From contig CAYQQR010000019.1 in NCBI GenBank assembly GCA_964420035.1, forward strand, positions 1 through 64,000: a DNA stretch of 64,000 nucleotides. The letters are read 5' to 3'. Under the pieces are notes generated by a model. The model ran no database searches. It had not been told where the DNA came from and saw only the letters and a program-made list of their open reading frames with translations. Made by a program: the position numbers and the translations under genes. This stretch comes from CAYQQR01 sp964420035. Lineage in GTDB: Bacteria > Bacteroidota > Bacteroidia > Bacteroidales > SM23-62. Below, piece after piece: positions 16,150-23,588 of the stretch (positions are counted from its first letter, which is position 1; the number at the start of each line of letters is the position of its first letter).

Positions 16150-16956
16150 TCAGTGCAGGGAGTTGTCTTTTTTCAAGGAGAAATCCCTTACCACCTTTTT
16201 ATTTGCCATATTGGGGAGGAAGCGGGCCAGGTAATAGACCAGTTTACCCAGGAAGGTCATAATCAGCAGCTCTTTTCTTTGAAGCAATCCCTTTTTGATC
16301 TTAGCGGCAACATATTCCGGCGACATCAGTTTCTTCTCGTCCATAGGGGTACAGTTACCGGGTTTTGCATCGGGACCAAGGGCGGTCAGGCGAATGTTGG
16401 ACCGGGTAAAGCCGGGTGCAACGACCATAACATGCAGGTCATCGTGAAAATGTTCCAGTTTAATGGAACGCATGAAGGTCATGATAGCGGATTTGGAGGC
16501 CGCGTATGCGGCGCGGCCGGGCAGACCGATGAAGCCGGCAACGGAGGAGATGGCGACCAGGCTGCCCCGGCTTTCCAGCAGGTGGGGAAGGGCATACTTG
16601 CTGCAATAAACGGTTCCCCAGAAATTAACATCCATCAATTGCCGGATCACATCCAGGTGGAGTTCCAGAAAACCGGTTCGCATTGAGATGCCCGCGTTAT
16701 TGATAAGAATATCGAGTTTTCCGTATTTCCGGATGCAGCTTTCAACGAGTTTTTTGCAGTCTTCCTCCGAAGATATATCTGTGGGTACAACCAGGACTTC
16801 AATTCCTTCCTTTGACATGGAAGAAGCAATGGATTCCAGTCTGTCACGGCTTCTTGACGCAAGTACAAGAAAAGCGCCGCTGCGGCCCAGCTCCCAGGCC
16901 GTTGCCAGGCCTATGCCGGAAGATGCTCCTGTAATTATTGCGACCTTGTCCTTCAA
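16150..16956 (-). CDS. SDR family oxidoreductase
   Basis: A classical short-chain dehydrogenase of 268 residues. TGASSGIGLATAWELG lies at about 9-24, ILINNAGIS at about 86-94, the catalytic Ser in AISSVAGFIG and YAASKSA at about 155-161. The C-terminal stretch with a hydrophobic segment (LLIMTFLGKLVYYLARFLP) resembles SDRs that sit at membranes and act on lipid-like or steroid-like substrates. It is convergent with pyrD. Substrate is unknown. Confidence 0.87.
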   Translation of the reverse strand: MKDKVAIITGASSGIGLATAWELGRSGAFLVLASRSRDRLESIASSMSKEGIEVLVVPTDISSEEDCKKLVESCIRKYGKLDILINNAGISMRTGFLELHLDVIRQLMDVNFWGTVYCSKYALPHLLESRGSLVAISSVAGFIGLPGRAAYAASKSAIMTFMRSIKLEHFHDDLHVMVVAPGFTRSNIRLTALGPDAKPGNCTPMDEKKLMSPEYVAAKIKKGLLQRKELLIMTFLGKLVYYLARFLPNMANKKVVRDFSLKKDNSLH

Positions 16957-17109
16957 GGTTCTTAGGGGATTTCATGAAATGCAAGATGATTCAAATATAA
17001 GATTAAAACCTCAAAGCCTCGCCGAATTTCAGTTCTTAATAATCTCCGGGGATGGATTTGCAAATAGCAAAAAAGGTTATAAATTTGCACCCCGTTACAT
17101 AAACAGGTC

Positions 17110-17182
17110 GATTCTGTAGCTCAGTTGGTAGAGCACCTCCCTTTTAAGGAGGGGGTCCTGGGTTCGAGACCCAGCAGAATCA
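17110..17182 (+). tRNA. tRNA-Lys (UUU)
   Basis: A 73-nt cloverleaf with a 7-bp acceptor stem GATTCTG/CAGAATC and a D stem GCTC/GAGC around AGTTGGTA. The anticodon stem is CCTCC/GGAGG with loop CTTTTAA (anticodon TTT), the T arm is CTGGG-TTCGAGA-CCCAG, and the discriminator base is A. CCA is not encoded. A strong terminator follows directly. Confidence 0.97.
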
Positions 17183-17185
17183 CAT

Positions 17186-17215
17186 GAAAAAACCCGGCCG
17201 AGGCCGGGTTTTTTT
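17186..17215 (+). terminator. Rho-independent terminator of tRNA-Lys
   Basis: AACCCGGCC-GAG-GGCCGGGTT hairpin preceded by A-run and followed by seven T residues, beginning a few bases after the tRNA end. The A-run and T-run make it usable in both directions. Confidence 0.92.
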
Positions 17216-17246
17216 GTTCCAAGTTCCAAGTTCTGAGTTCCTGATA

Positions 17247-17269
17247 GTCTTTTATCCCGATCCTGTTCC
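17247..17269. repeat. 23-bp direct repeat, left copy, within GTTCCAA-type repeats
   Basis: The 23-bp sequence beginning GTCTTTTATCCCGATCCTGT occurs here and, identically, at 18118-18140, bracketing the lipoprotein gene. Both copies are preceded by GGTTCC/AGTTCC-type heptamer repeats and by TTCCTG. Confidence 0.8.
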
Positions 17270-17394
17270 ATTTTTCCCCCCGTTTTTGGGTTATTTTCCT
17301 TAAACCTTTTTTCCAACTTGACATTCCAGTTTCTGATCCATAACTTGAATCGTGATAAGCTTTTATATTACTAATCACTTCAAAAGGTTTAATT

Positions 17395-18084
17395 ATGATT
17401 TCCATAAAATTATTTAAGTCATTTTTGTTTTTTGTAGTACTGCTCCTGTCTTCCTGCGCCATTAAAAGAGGAATGGAAAAGAATTTTCAAAGTGAAGTCA
17501 TTGATGAAGAGAAAACGAATTTTAGAACCGGCCATGTCTGGGTGCGTGCCTTCCAGCATAAGACCATCGGTTCAATCACCACGATGGAATCTACATACGG
17601 TTCAGGATTGGCGGTTGGGAAAGATTACAGAGAGCAGCCCTCGAGAGTTGTCATGTCGGCAATTAGAAATTCCGGAATATTTGAATCTGTAGCACCTATT
17701 GAAACAGAAAAACCACATGATTTCATCCTTGAAGGTGCTATTGCTGCAGATTGGACTACACCCTGGTGGACCTGGGTTCAATTTATTGATATCGCCATAC
17801 ATGCATGGTTTTTTCCAACCTTGGGCCGGGACCTGGAGTGCAGTGTAGAAATCAATGTATATGATCCGAATTATGAGCCTGTTTATATAACTACCGTGGA
17901 TTACAAAAAGAAATATCTGTGTACGGTCTGGTGGGGCATGACACACGGCGGATCCTATGATTATGGAACGGATGTGGAAGTCCAGAAAGAAGTACTGGAT
18001 TATGCTTTTTCCCAGATCAAGAATGACTTGCAACTGGCCCTAAAGGAGTATATTGAAACACACCCGGAAATGGCCATGCAGTAA
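17395..18084 (+). CDS. Hypothetical lipoprotein
   Basis: The N-terminus is a type-II signal peptide: Lys-containing n-region, hydrophobic core FLFFVVLLL and lipobox LSSC with the Cys near residue 21. The mature part has no motif I recognise. It includes a Trp-rich segment (DWTTPWWTWVQF) and a conserved-looking VEINVYDPNYEPVY strand pair, and could be an immunoglobulin-like or mixed alpha/beta domain. It is expected to be anchored in the outer or inner membrane facing the periplasm. The gene stands alone between 23-bp direct repeats (17247 and 18118). Function unknown. Confidence 0.75.
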   Translation: MISIKLFKSFLFFVVLLLSSCAIKRGMEKNFQSEVIDEEKTNFRTGHVWVRAFQHKTIGSITTMESTYGSGLAVGKDYREQPSRVVMSAIRNSGIFESVAPIETEKPHDFILEGAIAADWTTPWWTWVQFIDIAIHAWFFPTLGRDLECSVEINVYDPNYEPVYITTVDYKKKYLCTVWWGMTHGGSYDYGTDVEVQKEVLDYAFSQIKNDLQLALKEYIETHPEMAMQ

Positions 18085-18117
18085 ATCTTCTCGGTTCCTG
18101 GTTCCGATTTCCTGGTT

Positions 18118-18140
18118 GTCTTTTATCCCGATCCTGTTCC
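18118..18140. repeat. 23-bp direct repeat, right copy
   Basis: Identical to 17247-17269. The preceding 18090-18117 contains GGTTCCTGGTTCC-type heptamer repeats. Confidence 0.8.
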
Positions 18141-18212
18141 CTTGCGTCCCGTATTACCCTGGTAGCTTTTAAGAAGATGGAAAACGGGAGGCTTATTCGT
18201 AAGGATACCTAA

Positions 18213-18326
18213 TGCTACAATTATTTATGGCCTGCGGCCAATGAATTTTGAGTCATCAAAGTCTATTGCCCTTGCGCCTCCGCTGAAACTTCGGCGGCAC
18301 GCGGAAGGGCATGCATCATTGTAGCA
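18213..18326. repeat. 114-bp palindromic intergenic element with terminal inverted repeats
   Basis: The ends are perfect 9-bp inverted repeats (TGCTACAAT at 18213-18221, ATTGTAGCA at 18318-18326). Inside are a TGGCC/GGCCA hairpin and a GC-rich hairpin bounded by GCCCTT/AAGGGC that contains CCGCTGAAACTTCGGCGG. A related GCCGAAGCTTCAGCG segment lies inside the XRE gene at about 14957. The rest of the 18085-18560 gap shows no gene. Confidence 0.55.
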
Positions 18327-18560
18327 CCGGAATCAGATAAAGAATAAATTCCCTGTAGAGCCATAGGTTTCGGACTCTTTTCGTATAAACCTTAATTAGA
18401 TTTGTCTCATTTGTAATTAGCCCGGGTCCCGGAGAAGTCTTCAACCGGGGATCGGGGTTTTTAAAAGATATTCGATTATTCTTAACAGTTAAAAACCCAA
18501 TCCCACCATTTGTATCAGATGCGAAGAACGGGTAAATTTAAGAAACTAAAATCCTGTTTT

Positions 18561-19199
18561 ATGAAAAGAATATTTTATGTTCTGACCCTGTTATTGATTT
18601 CGTTCCCATTATTATCTCAATCCACAGTTATTGACATTGAAAATCGTTTAGCTGAGCTAGATGCAGTAAATGCAGGGGCAGCTGGGAGTGTAAAAAAACA
18701 CCATTGCATGGAAACGGCCAGCAATTTATTACTGAAGGAGTATATTTTTCCTGATCTTGAAGTAATAGAAATATATGAAAAAGACGTGAAATTCAATATT
18801 GGAATATTTACAAGAAGTAATTTTTGTTATGCAAACCATCTGCAGTGTGAAACTATTTTGGGAAAGTATTCCTTAGATGTGGAAATCGATGATTTTTTTA
18901 ACAGGGAATATTTTCTTCATGTAAGAGGGGGATATTATATGAAATGCAATAAAGATGATTCTGGTTTTGATACATATTGGGTTGTCATTCCTGATTATGA
19001 TGATGTGAGGCAATTGCGCACAGGTCAAAAAATAACCATAACCGGCAATCTTTTTAGTGTTCGATATGGCACCATATATTGTGTTGCAGATGAAATATCT
19101 TACGCGGGCCCAACTGTAGTAAAATGCGAGAATGGTCATGAATATCCGGCCTCAACTACTTATAAATTTTGCCCTGAGTGCGGGAAACCATTGAAATAA
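18561..19199 (+). CDS. Secreted hypothetical protein with C-terminal zinc ribbon
   Basis: From the ATG at 18561 the product (212 residues) starts with a textbook signal peptide (MKRIFYVLTLLLISFPLLSQ). An upstream in-frame ATG at 18510 would bury the signal and is less likely. The middle part is of unknown fold and has several Cys. The C-terminus reads VKCENGHEYPA...FCPECGKPLK, a Cys-His-Cys-Cys zinc-ribbon pattern. A zinc ribbon on an exported protein is unusual. The codon use is AT-rich compared with its neighbours, which hints at a different origin. Function unknown. Confidence 0.72.
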   Translation: MKRIFYVLTLLLISFPLLSQSTVIDIENRLAELDAVNAGAAGSVKKHHCMETASNLLLKEYIFPDLEVIEIYEKDVKFNIGIFTRSNFCYANHLQCETILGKYSLDVEIDDFFNREYFLHVRGGYYMKCNKDDSGFDTYWVVIPDYDDVRQLRTGQKITITGNLFSVRYGTIYCVADEISYAGPTVVKCENGHEYPASTTYKFCPECGKPLK

Positions 19200-19200
19200 A

Positions 19201-19276
19201 ATAATCCTGCATCCTGCCCCGATAGCTATCGGGGCTGAATTCTACCTGCCTGCCGTAGCAGGAATTCTGAATCTTT
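19201..19276. repeat. Palindrome-rich intergenic repeat
   Basis: It contains the 20-bp perfect palindrome GCCCCGATAGCTATCGGGGC at 19216-19235. Next are AATTCT repeats and a CCTGC-CGTA-GCAGG hairpin at 19249-19262. The same palindrome core occurs at 772-785 and CTGCCT/AGGCAG relatives occur at 41754 and 60109. Confidence 0.7.
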
Positions 19277-19305
19277 TATTACCTTCGGTCCTTTAACCGA
19301 CTGCC

Positions 19306-19710
19306 ATGTTCCAAACCCAGACCACCGTCCGGGTTCGGTACGGCGAGACCGACCGGATGGGCTATGTGCATCATGCCAGTTACCTGCTTTATTTTGAGGT
19401 TGGCCGCACCGAGATGCTGCGCTCCCAGGGTATGACCTATAAGGATATGGAAGATTCCGGCACGTTAATGCCCCTCAGGGATGCACAGATCGAGTACATG
19501 CAACCCGCCCTGTATGATGAGGAACTCACCATCACCACCACTGTCAGGGAAGTCCCGGGCGTTCGAATGAAATTCTTCTATGGAATTCTCAACTCAAACG
19601 GTGAACTGGTCTGCAAAGGCACCACCACCCTGGTATTTGTGGATGCAAAAACCCGCCAACCCACCCGTCCACCTGAGTTTTTTCTTGAAAAAATTAAAAA
19701 GCACTTCTGA
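19306..19710 (+). CDS. Acyl-CoA thioesterase, 4-hydroxybenzoyl-CoA thioesterase (hotdog) family, YbgC-like
   Basis: A 134-residue single hotdog-fold protein. The N-terminal motif RYGETDRMGYVHHASYLLYFEVGR contains the catalytic Asp of the DxxGxVHHxxY pattern shared with YbgC and 4HBT enzymes. It hydrolyses short-chain acyl-CoA or acts on acyl-ACP in the cytoplasm. The remaining strands (MPLRDAQIEYMQPALYDEEL) fit the fold. It is not clustered with tol-pal genes as ybgC often is. Family certain, substrate unknown. Confidence 0.92.
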   Translation: MFQTQTTVRVRYGETDRMGYVHHASYLLYFEVGRTEMLRSQGMTYKDMEDSGTLMPLRDAQIEYMQPALYDEELTITTTVREVPGVRMKFFYGILNSNGELVCKGTTTLVFVDAKTRQPTRPPEFFLEKIKKHF

Positions 19711-19777
19711 ACTGTAATGAATTGGTCCCTGCTTCGTCTTTGGAACAGAAACATTGTTTAACCAATTCTTTACAGTC

Positions 19778-20290
19778 ATGAAAAAGTTAATTAGCAGTTT
19801 GATCATATTGATCGTATTCGCTGCCGCAAGTTTCGGTCAGAGAACCCCGGTTGATGATCTGTTCGATAAGTATTCCGGCCGGGATGGCATCACCACCGTA
19901 CTGATCTCTGAAGGATTGTTCAGGATCATTTCTGACATGGATGAGGAATCGGGGAATATCGACGGTGATCTGCAAAAGCTGAAAGGCATAACCAGCTTGC
20001 GCGTAATCGCGGTGGAAGATGAAACCCTGAATCAGGAGCTGGATTTCTTTGCCGAGGTCGACGGCAATATGAATTGGTCTGCCTACGAAGAACTGATGAT
20101 CGTCAAGGACGGTTCTGACAACGTTCGCATGCTGGCACAAACCGACGGTAACATGGTCAAGGAATTCCTCATCATTGTTGGAGGCGGAGACAACGTCCTG
20201 GTCAGCATCAGGGGAGATATAACCAAAAAGCTCATGAGTGAATGGGCTGAGAATTCCGGTCCGGAAGAATTACTCGATTCTATCGAATAG
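19778..20290 (+). CDS. DUF4252 protein, paralogue A
   Basis: The product (170 residues from ATG 19778; the upstream in-frame TTG at 19754 is rejected because it precedes the signal peptide) begins with MKKLISSLIILIVFAAASFGQ and is exported. The mature part starts with the DUF4252 hallmark DLFDKYSGRDGITTVLIS and contains YEELMIVKDGSDNV and IVGGGDNVLVSIRGDI. DUF4252 proteins are small Bacteroidota periplasmic or surface proteins of unknown function. It is the first of three paralogues around an ECF sigma factor, and is separated from the sigma gene by a strong 18-bp-arm hairpin. Confidence 0.88.
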   Translation: MKKLISSLIILIVFAAASFGQRTPVDDLFDKYSGRDGITTVLISEGLFRIISDMDEESGNIDGDLQKLKGITSLRVIAVEDETLNQELDFFAEVDGNMNWSAYEELMIVKDGSDNVRMLAQTDGNMVKEFLIIVGGGDNVLVSIRGDITKKLMSEWAENSGPEELLDSIE

Positions 20291-20302
20291 TTTGAAGTTC
20301 CG

Positions 20303-20360
20303 GGTTCCAGGTTCCAGGTTGAAATCCTTTATTAATTAAAGCAACCTGGAACCTGGAACC
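20303..20360. repeat. AACCTGG heptamer repeat forming an 18-bp-arm hairpin
   Basis: GGTTCCAGGTTCCAGGTT (20303-20320) and its exact complement AACCTGGAACCTGGAACC (20343-20360) face each other across 22 nt. The arms are built from a 7-bp unit. The structure sits between the DUF4252-A stop and the sigma-factor promoter box and might end transcription. Confidence 0.85.
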
Positions 20361-20370
20361 AGGAACTTAC

Positions 20371-20378
20371 TAAATTTG
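20371..20378 (+). promoter_or_regulatory. TAnnTTTG box (TAAATTTG) before the ECF sigma gene
   Basis: TAAATTTG lies 22 bp before the ATG at 20401, right after the hairpin repeat. It suggests that the sigma/anti-sigma/DUF4252 run has its own promoter. No -33 TTTG is visible because that position falls in the repeat. Confidence 0.4.
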
Positions 20379-20400
20379 TTCTTTGAATGATCGCTTGGAT

Positions 20401-20910
20401 ATGGACGAACAGGAATTCAAAAGCAAACTGCTACCCATAGGAGATAAGCTGTACAGGTTTGCGCTTGGATTCCTCAAGGTGGAACAGGAGGCCGAGGATG
20501 CCCTTCAGGAGGTTTTTATGAAATTATGGTCTATGCGCCAGAAACTCAAACAGTACCGAAGTGTGGAGGCCTTGGCCATGACCATGATCCGGAATCACTG
20601 TCTGGATAAGCTGAAATTGAGAAAGACTTACTACATTGAAGATCAATCATCCTATACGGAGGGGGCTACAGGGGAACCGGATCCGGAAAACAGGATGCAG
20701 CTGAAAAATTCAATGGAAATGATCAGGAAATGCATGGACAGGTTGCCGGAAACGCAGCGCACCATTCTGGACCTGAGGGATATACAGGGATATGAATATA
20801 AGGAAATTGCAGCGGTCATGAACATGAACATCAACAACATCCGGGTCAGTTTGTCGCGGGCCAGGAAATTCATAAGGGAACAATACGACTTGACAGGAAG
20901 AACATCATGA
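20401..20910 (+). CDS. RNA polymerase ECF-type sigma-70 factor
   Basis: The protein has 169 residues from ATG 20401; a TTG at 20383 would add six residues. Region 2 covers about residues 8-75 (LYRFALGFLKVEQEAEDALQEVFMKLW, then the region 2.4-like AMTMIRNHCLDKLK). Region 4 covers about 110-160 (LPETQRTILDLRDIQGYEYKEIAAVMNMNINNIRVSLSRARK). There is no region 1.1 or 3, as in ECF factors. Its stop overlaps the start of the next gene by 4 bp (ATGA), the usual coupling with an anti-sigma or membrane partner. Its targets probably include the DUF4252 genes, by position only. Confidence 0.92.
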   Translation: MDEQEFKSKLLPIGDKLYRFALGFLKVEQEAEDALQEVFMKLWSMRQKLKQYRSVEALAMTMIRNHCLDKLKLRKTYYIEDQSSYTEGATGEPDPENRMQLKNSMEMIRKCMDRLPETQRTILDLRDIQGYEYKEIAAVMNMNINNIRVSLSRARKFIREQYDLTGRTS

Positions 20911-21473
20911 AAGATCTGAAACATACACGGGCATTGGTGGAAAAATACCTGGAAGGCCAGACTAGCCTTAAGGAGGAGCAGGAACTCAGGAACTTTTTCA
21001 TGCAGGAGAATGTTCCTGAAGATATTCTTTGGTTACGCGATCAGTTCGGCTATTTCCGTTCCATGGAAAGTCAAAAACCGCGGAACGTGGAGGACATGCT
21101 TCAAAAAGTTGTTTCGGGACAGGATTCACGCCGGCCGGTGAATAGAAGGACCATCCGTATGATCTGGATGCGGGGGATCGGTATGGCAGCCAGCCTGATC
21201 ATATTGTTGGGAACCGTACTGCTTTTCTGGAACCGCCAGCAAAATGATTATGGGGATGCACTGGCCGAACCGGCAATGGTATACAAGGAAGCCCAAAAAA
21301 CCCTGAGGGAAGTGTCCCGGGAAATGAACCAGGTCAAAGGACAATTGAAGAATCTTTCGAAAATTAATCAGGGTGCCGGCTATATACAAAATATACAGGT
21401 CATGGAAGAAAGCATGAAGGACCTGGTGCTGTTTTCGGAATTCAGTAAGACCAAAGAAAAGATATCTAAATAA
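20907..21473 (+). CDS. Single-pass membrane protein, probable anti-sigma factor
   Basis: 188 residues. A ~85-residue cytoplasmic N-terminal half (ALVEKYLEGQTSLKEEQELRNFF is typical of Bacteroidota sigma-regulator proteins, a Glu/Leu-rich helix with TSLxEExxLxxFF) is followed by one TM helix (MAASLIILLGTVLLFW, about residues 93-108). The periplasmic part is a coiled-coil (EAQKTLREVSREMNQVKGQLKNL). It overlaps the ECF sigma gene by 4 bp and abuts DUF4252-B, so it is co-translated with both. No HCC zinc anti-sigma motif is present. The anti-sigma role is inferred from topology and position. Confidence 0.75.
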   Translation: MKDLKHTRALVEKYLEGQTSLKEEQELRNFFMQENVPEDILWLRDQFGYFRSMESQKPRNVEDMLQKVVSGQDSRRPVNRRTIRMIWMRGIGMAASLIILLGTVLLFWNRQQNDYGDALAEPAMVYKEAQKTLREVSREMNQVKGQLKNLSKINQGAGYIQNIQVMEESMKDLVLFSEFSKTKEKISK

Positions 21474-22001
21474 ATGAATGCCATGAAAAAAACGGGCTTA
21501 ATCGTCATTATCAGCTTTATGTACCTGGCGGTGTTTGCACAGCAGGGACCAGCAGACAGGCTGTTTGATAAGTATTCCGGACAGGAAGGCTTTACATCGG
21601 TTTACATATCCAAGTACATGTTCAGCCTGTTTGCCACAACAGATGAAAAGGATGAAGATTACGACGAAGTTCAGAATGCCCTGGGAAAACTGACCAGCAT
21701 CAAGATACTGGCCATGGAGGATAAAATAGAACCGGCCGTTAATTTTTACAGGGAGATCGAAAAGGATCTGCCCCTGGATGAATATCAGGAATTGATGGTG
21801 GTCAAGGAAAAAGACCAGGATTTCAAGTTCCTGGCAAGGGAAAAGAATGGGCAGATCAGTGAACTCCTTATGATTGGAGGGGGCAAAGACAATGTTCTTA
21901 TCCTGATCCAGGGGGACATCGATCTGAAAACCATTTCGAAACTCTCAAAGTCCATGGAGATAGAAGGAATGAAAAACCTTGAAAAACTGGAGGAAAAATA
22001 A
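21474..22001 (+). CDS. DUF4252 protein, paralogue B
   Basis: Signal peptide MKKTGLIVIISFMYLAVFAQ begins at the second Met (21483), which may be the true start. The mature part DRLFDKYSGQEGFTSVYISKYM is clearly homologous to paralogue A (19778), as are YQELMVVKEKDQDFKFLARE and IGGGKDNVLILIQGDID. The gene starts directly after the stop of the presumed anti-sigma gene. Expected location is periplasm or cell surface. Function unknown. Confidence 0.88.
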   Translation: MNAMKKTGLIVIISFMYLAVFAQQGPADRLFDKYSGQEGFTSVYISKYMFSLFATTDEKDEDYDEVQNALGKLTSIKILAMEDKIEPAVNFYREIEKDLPLDEYQELMVVKEKDQDFKFLAREKNGQISELLMIGGGKDNVLILIQGDIDLKTISKLSKSMEIEGMKNLEKLEEK

Positions 22002-22002
22002 G

Positions 22003-22515
22003 ATGAAACGAATCATCATGCTGTGCATGGGCCTGTTGCTCATCCTGAGTGGTTGCCAATACCTGCCCGGATATCAAAGTTTTGAAGACGTTTTCGATAA
22101 ATATTACGACAAACCCGGTGTCACAGCGGTCAGTTTACCCGCCAAAGTGGGGGAACCTTTTGCTGCAGACGCGAATGTGGAGGAGGAGGATATGGAAGCC
22201 CTCATGAAAGATCTGAAGCACTTCAAGGTTCTGCTGCTGAACCGCGTCCAGGACGCGGATCAGGTTGCAGAGAAAATCATCAACGAAATGACCGTCATCA
22301 TGGCCCGGGACATCTATGAAGATATGCTCATGGTCCAGAGTGACGATGTGTATGTCCTGGTTAAGGTCCATGATGACAATGGGGTGATCCGCGAAGCCAT
22401 TGCCCTGATCGATGCCGAGGAAACGGTTATTGCTGCCAGCCTGGACGGTAAGCTTGACAAAGAAAATTTCGCAAAAATACTCTCTTCTGTTTCTTTCGAC
22501 GAGCTCGGTTTTTAA
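22003..22515 (+). CDS. DUF4252-like lipoprotein, paralogue C
   Basis: From ATG 22003 (AGGA at suitable spacing) the product has a lipoprotein signal, MKRIIMLCMGLLLILSGC, with the Cys at residue 18. The mature part keeps the family pattern FEDVFDKYYDKPGVTAVSLP and IYEDMLMVQSDDVYVLVKVHD, but is more diverged and acidic than A and B. It is one base away from the stop of B, so the ECF, anti-sigma, B and C genes form one transcript. A lipid-anchored form beside two soluble exported forms suggests different placement of related proteins in the envelope. Confidence 0.82.
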   Translation: MKRIIMLCMGLLLILSGCQYLPGYQSFEDVFDKYYDKPGVTAVSLPAKVGEPFAADANVEEEDMEALMKDLKHFKVLLLNRVQDADQVAEKIINEMTVIMARDIYEDMLMVQSDDVYVLVKVHDDNGVIREAIALIDAEETVIAASLDGKLDKENFAKILSSVSFDELGF

Positions 22516-22667
22516 CCGTGCCGCTTGTTAATTATTCGTTAACGGGCTTTCGATACGATGTATGCCTGTATATAATTTCATATATTTGACTGACCTAAGC
22601 TAAGCCAAACTGTAATGAAAGTCTTATCCGGAATTGTTGCAAGATCGGTATTTGCTATTCCCATCCC

Positions 22668-22782
22668 GCGAGCGCGTTCCCCGCTGCTAGCGGCGGGGTA
22701 AGCGAGCACGATTGGAATATTTTCGGGATCGATGATTGGCTCCGCCGAGCTAAAGGTTCCTCGCGGCTTGCCGCGAGGAGAG
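22668..22782. repeat. Two-hairpin dispersed intergenic repeat, copy 2
   Basis: The second copy of the element at 9171-9286. The first hairpin has diverged to CCCCGCTGCTAGCGGCGGGG, the spacer ATTGGAATATTTTCGGG is unrelated to copy 1, and the ATCGATGATTGGCTCCGCC block and the TCCTCGCGG/CCGCGAGGA hairpin are identical. It fills part of the 438-bp gap between DUF4252-C and the barrel gene. Downstream is a GGAACA/TGTTCCGGG-containing stretch and a TACCTTCG box (22918-22925) before the next gene. Confidence 0.8.
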
Positions 22783-22953
22783 TCAATCGGATCATTGAAA
22801 CAGATGTTCCGGGCGTTCCGGGTGCTTAACTTCGCACCCGTTCATTAATGAGGGTTTAGGATGGTTTATGAACAGGAAGCCCGGAACATTTTAATTCATT
22901 CCTTCCTTATTTTATTCTACCTTCGTGCTTGTACCAGATAATGAAACAACCTC

Positions 22954-23577
22954 ATGAAAAAACTATTTTTAAGCATTCTATTATTTTCTCTTTTGTGTTT
23001 TTCTGCTACCGCACAATTAATTATTGGATTAAAAGGGGGGGTGAACATTTATAATTTGAATGCCCGTGATCTCGCGAACAGCGATTATGAGATCAGTATG
23101 GTCGATGACCGCCGCGTGGGCTTCCACGGTGGAGCTTTTGTCAGGCTCACCGTTTTCGGCCTCATGCTGCAACCGGAACTGTATTTCAGTTCCAACTCGA
23201 GCGAGATGTATGTTAAGGATCTGAGAACCGGAGCGGATCCCGAACTGACAAAGCAGACCTACAACGATATCGATGTACCGGTCATCGTTGGCACCAAGCT
23301 GGGGCCGGTACGGCTGGGACTGGGACCCGTGGCCTCAATCAATATCAGCTCTAAGTCGGAACTTGCAGATGTGACCGGATACGAGGAAAAATTCAGAACA
23401 GCTGCAATCGGATACCAGCTGGGGGCCGGTATCGACCTTTTGGGTTTAACCCTGGATGCCCGTTTTGAAGGCAGCCTGAGTAAGTTCGGTGATGCCATCA
23501 ACGTGGCTTCGGGACAGGATCTGAATTTCGATGCACGGCCCAATCAATTCCTGATCAGCCTTGGAATAAAGTTATGA
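22954..23577 (+). CDS. PorT-like outer-membrane beta-barrel protein
   Basis: Signal peptide MKKLFLSILLFSLLCFSATAQ is followed by LIIGLKGGVNIYNL, the first-strand pattern typical of the PorT/OMP_b-brl_2 family (xGxKGGxNxxxL). Alternating strands such as FHGGAFVRLTVFGLMLQPELYF and PVRLGLGPVASINISS follow, and the last strand is FLISLGIKL. Length is 207 residues, right for an 8- to 10-strand barrel. It lies 11 bp before the methyltransferase gene, but a functional link is unlikely. Confidence 0.85.
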   Translation: MKKLFLSILLFSLLCFSATAQLIIGLKGGVNIYNLNARDLANSDYEISMVDDRRVGFHGGAFVRLTVFGLMLQPELYFSSNSSEMYVKDLRTGADPELTKQTYNDIDVPVIVGTKLGPVRLGLGPVASINISSKSELADVTGYEEKFRTAAIGYQLGAGIDLLGLTLDARFEGSLSKFGDAINVASGQDLNFDARPNQFLISLGIKL

Positions 23578-23588
23578 GCTCCTGATGC

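Noticed and set aside
17110..17182. tRNA-Lys as an integration site for a mobile element
   Set aside because: I saw no second copy of the tRNA 3' end and no integrase gene in the window.
17095..17316. Minus-strand ORF over the tRNA-Lys gene
   Set aside because: It covers a perfect tRNA cloverleaf and terminator; its residues are those of the antisense tRNA.
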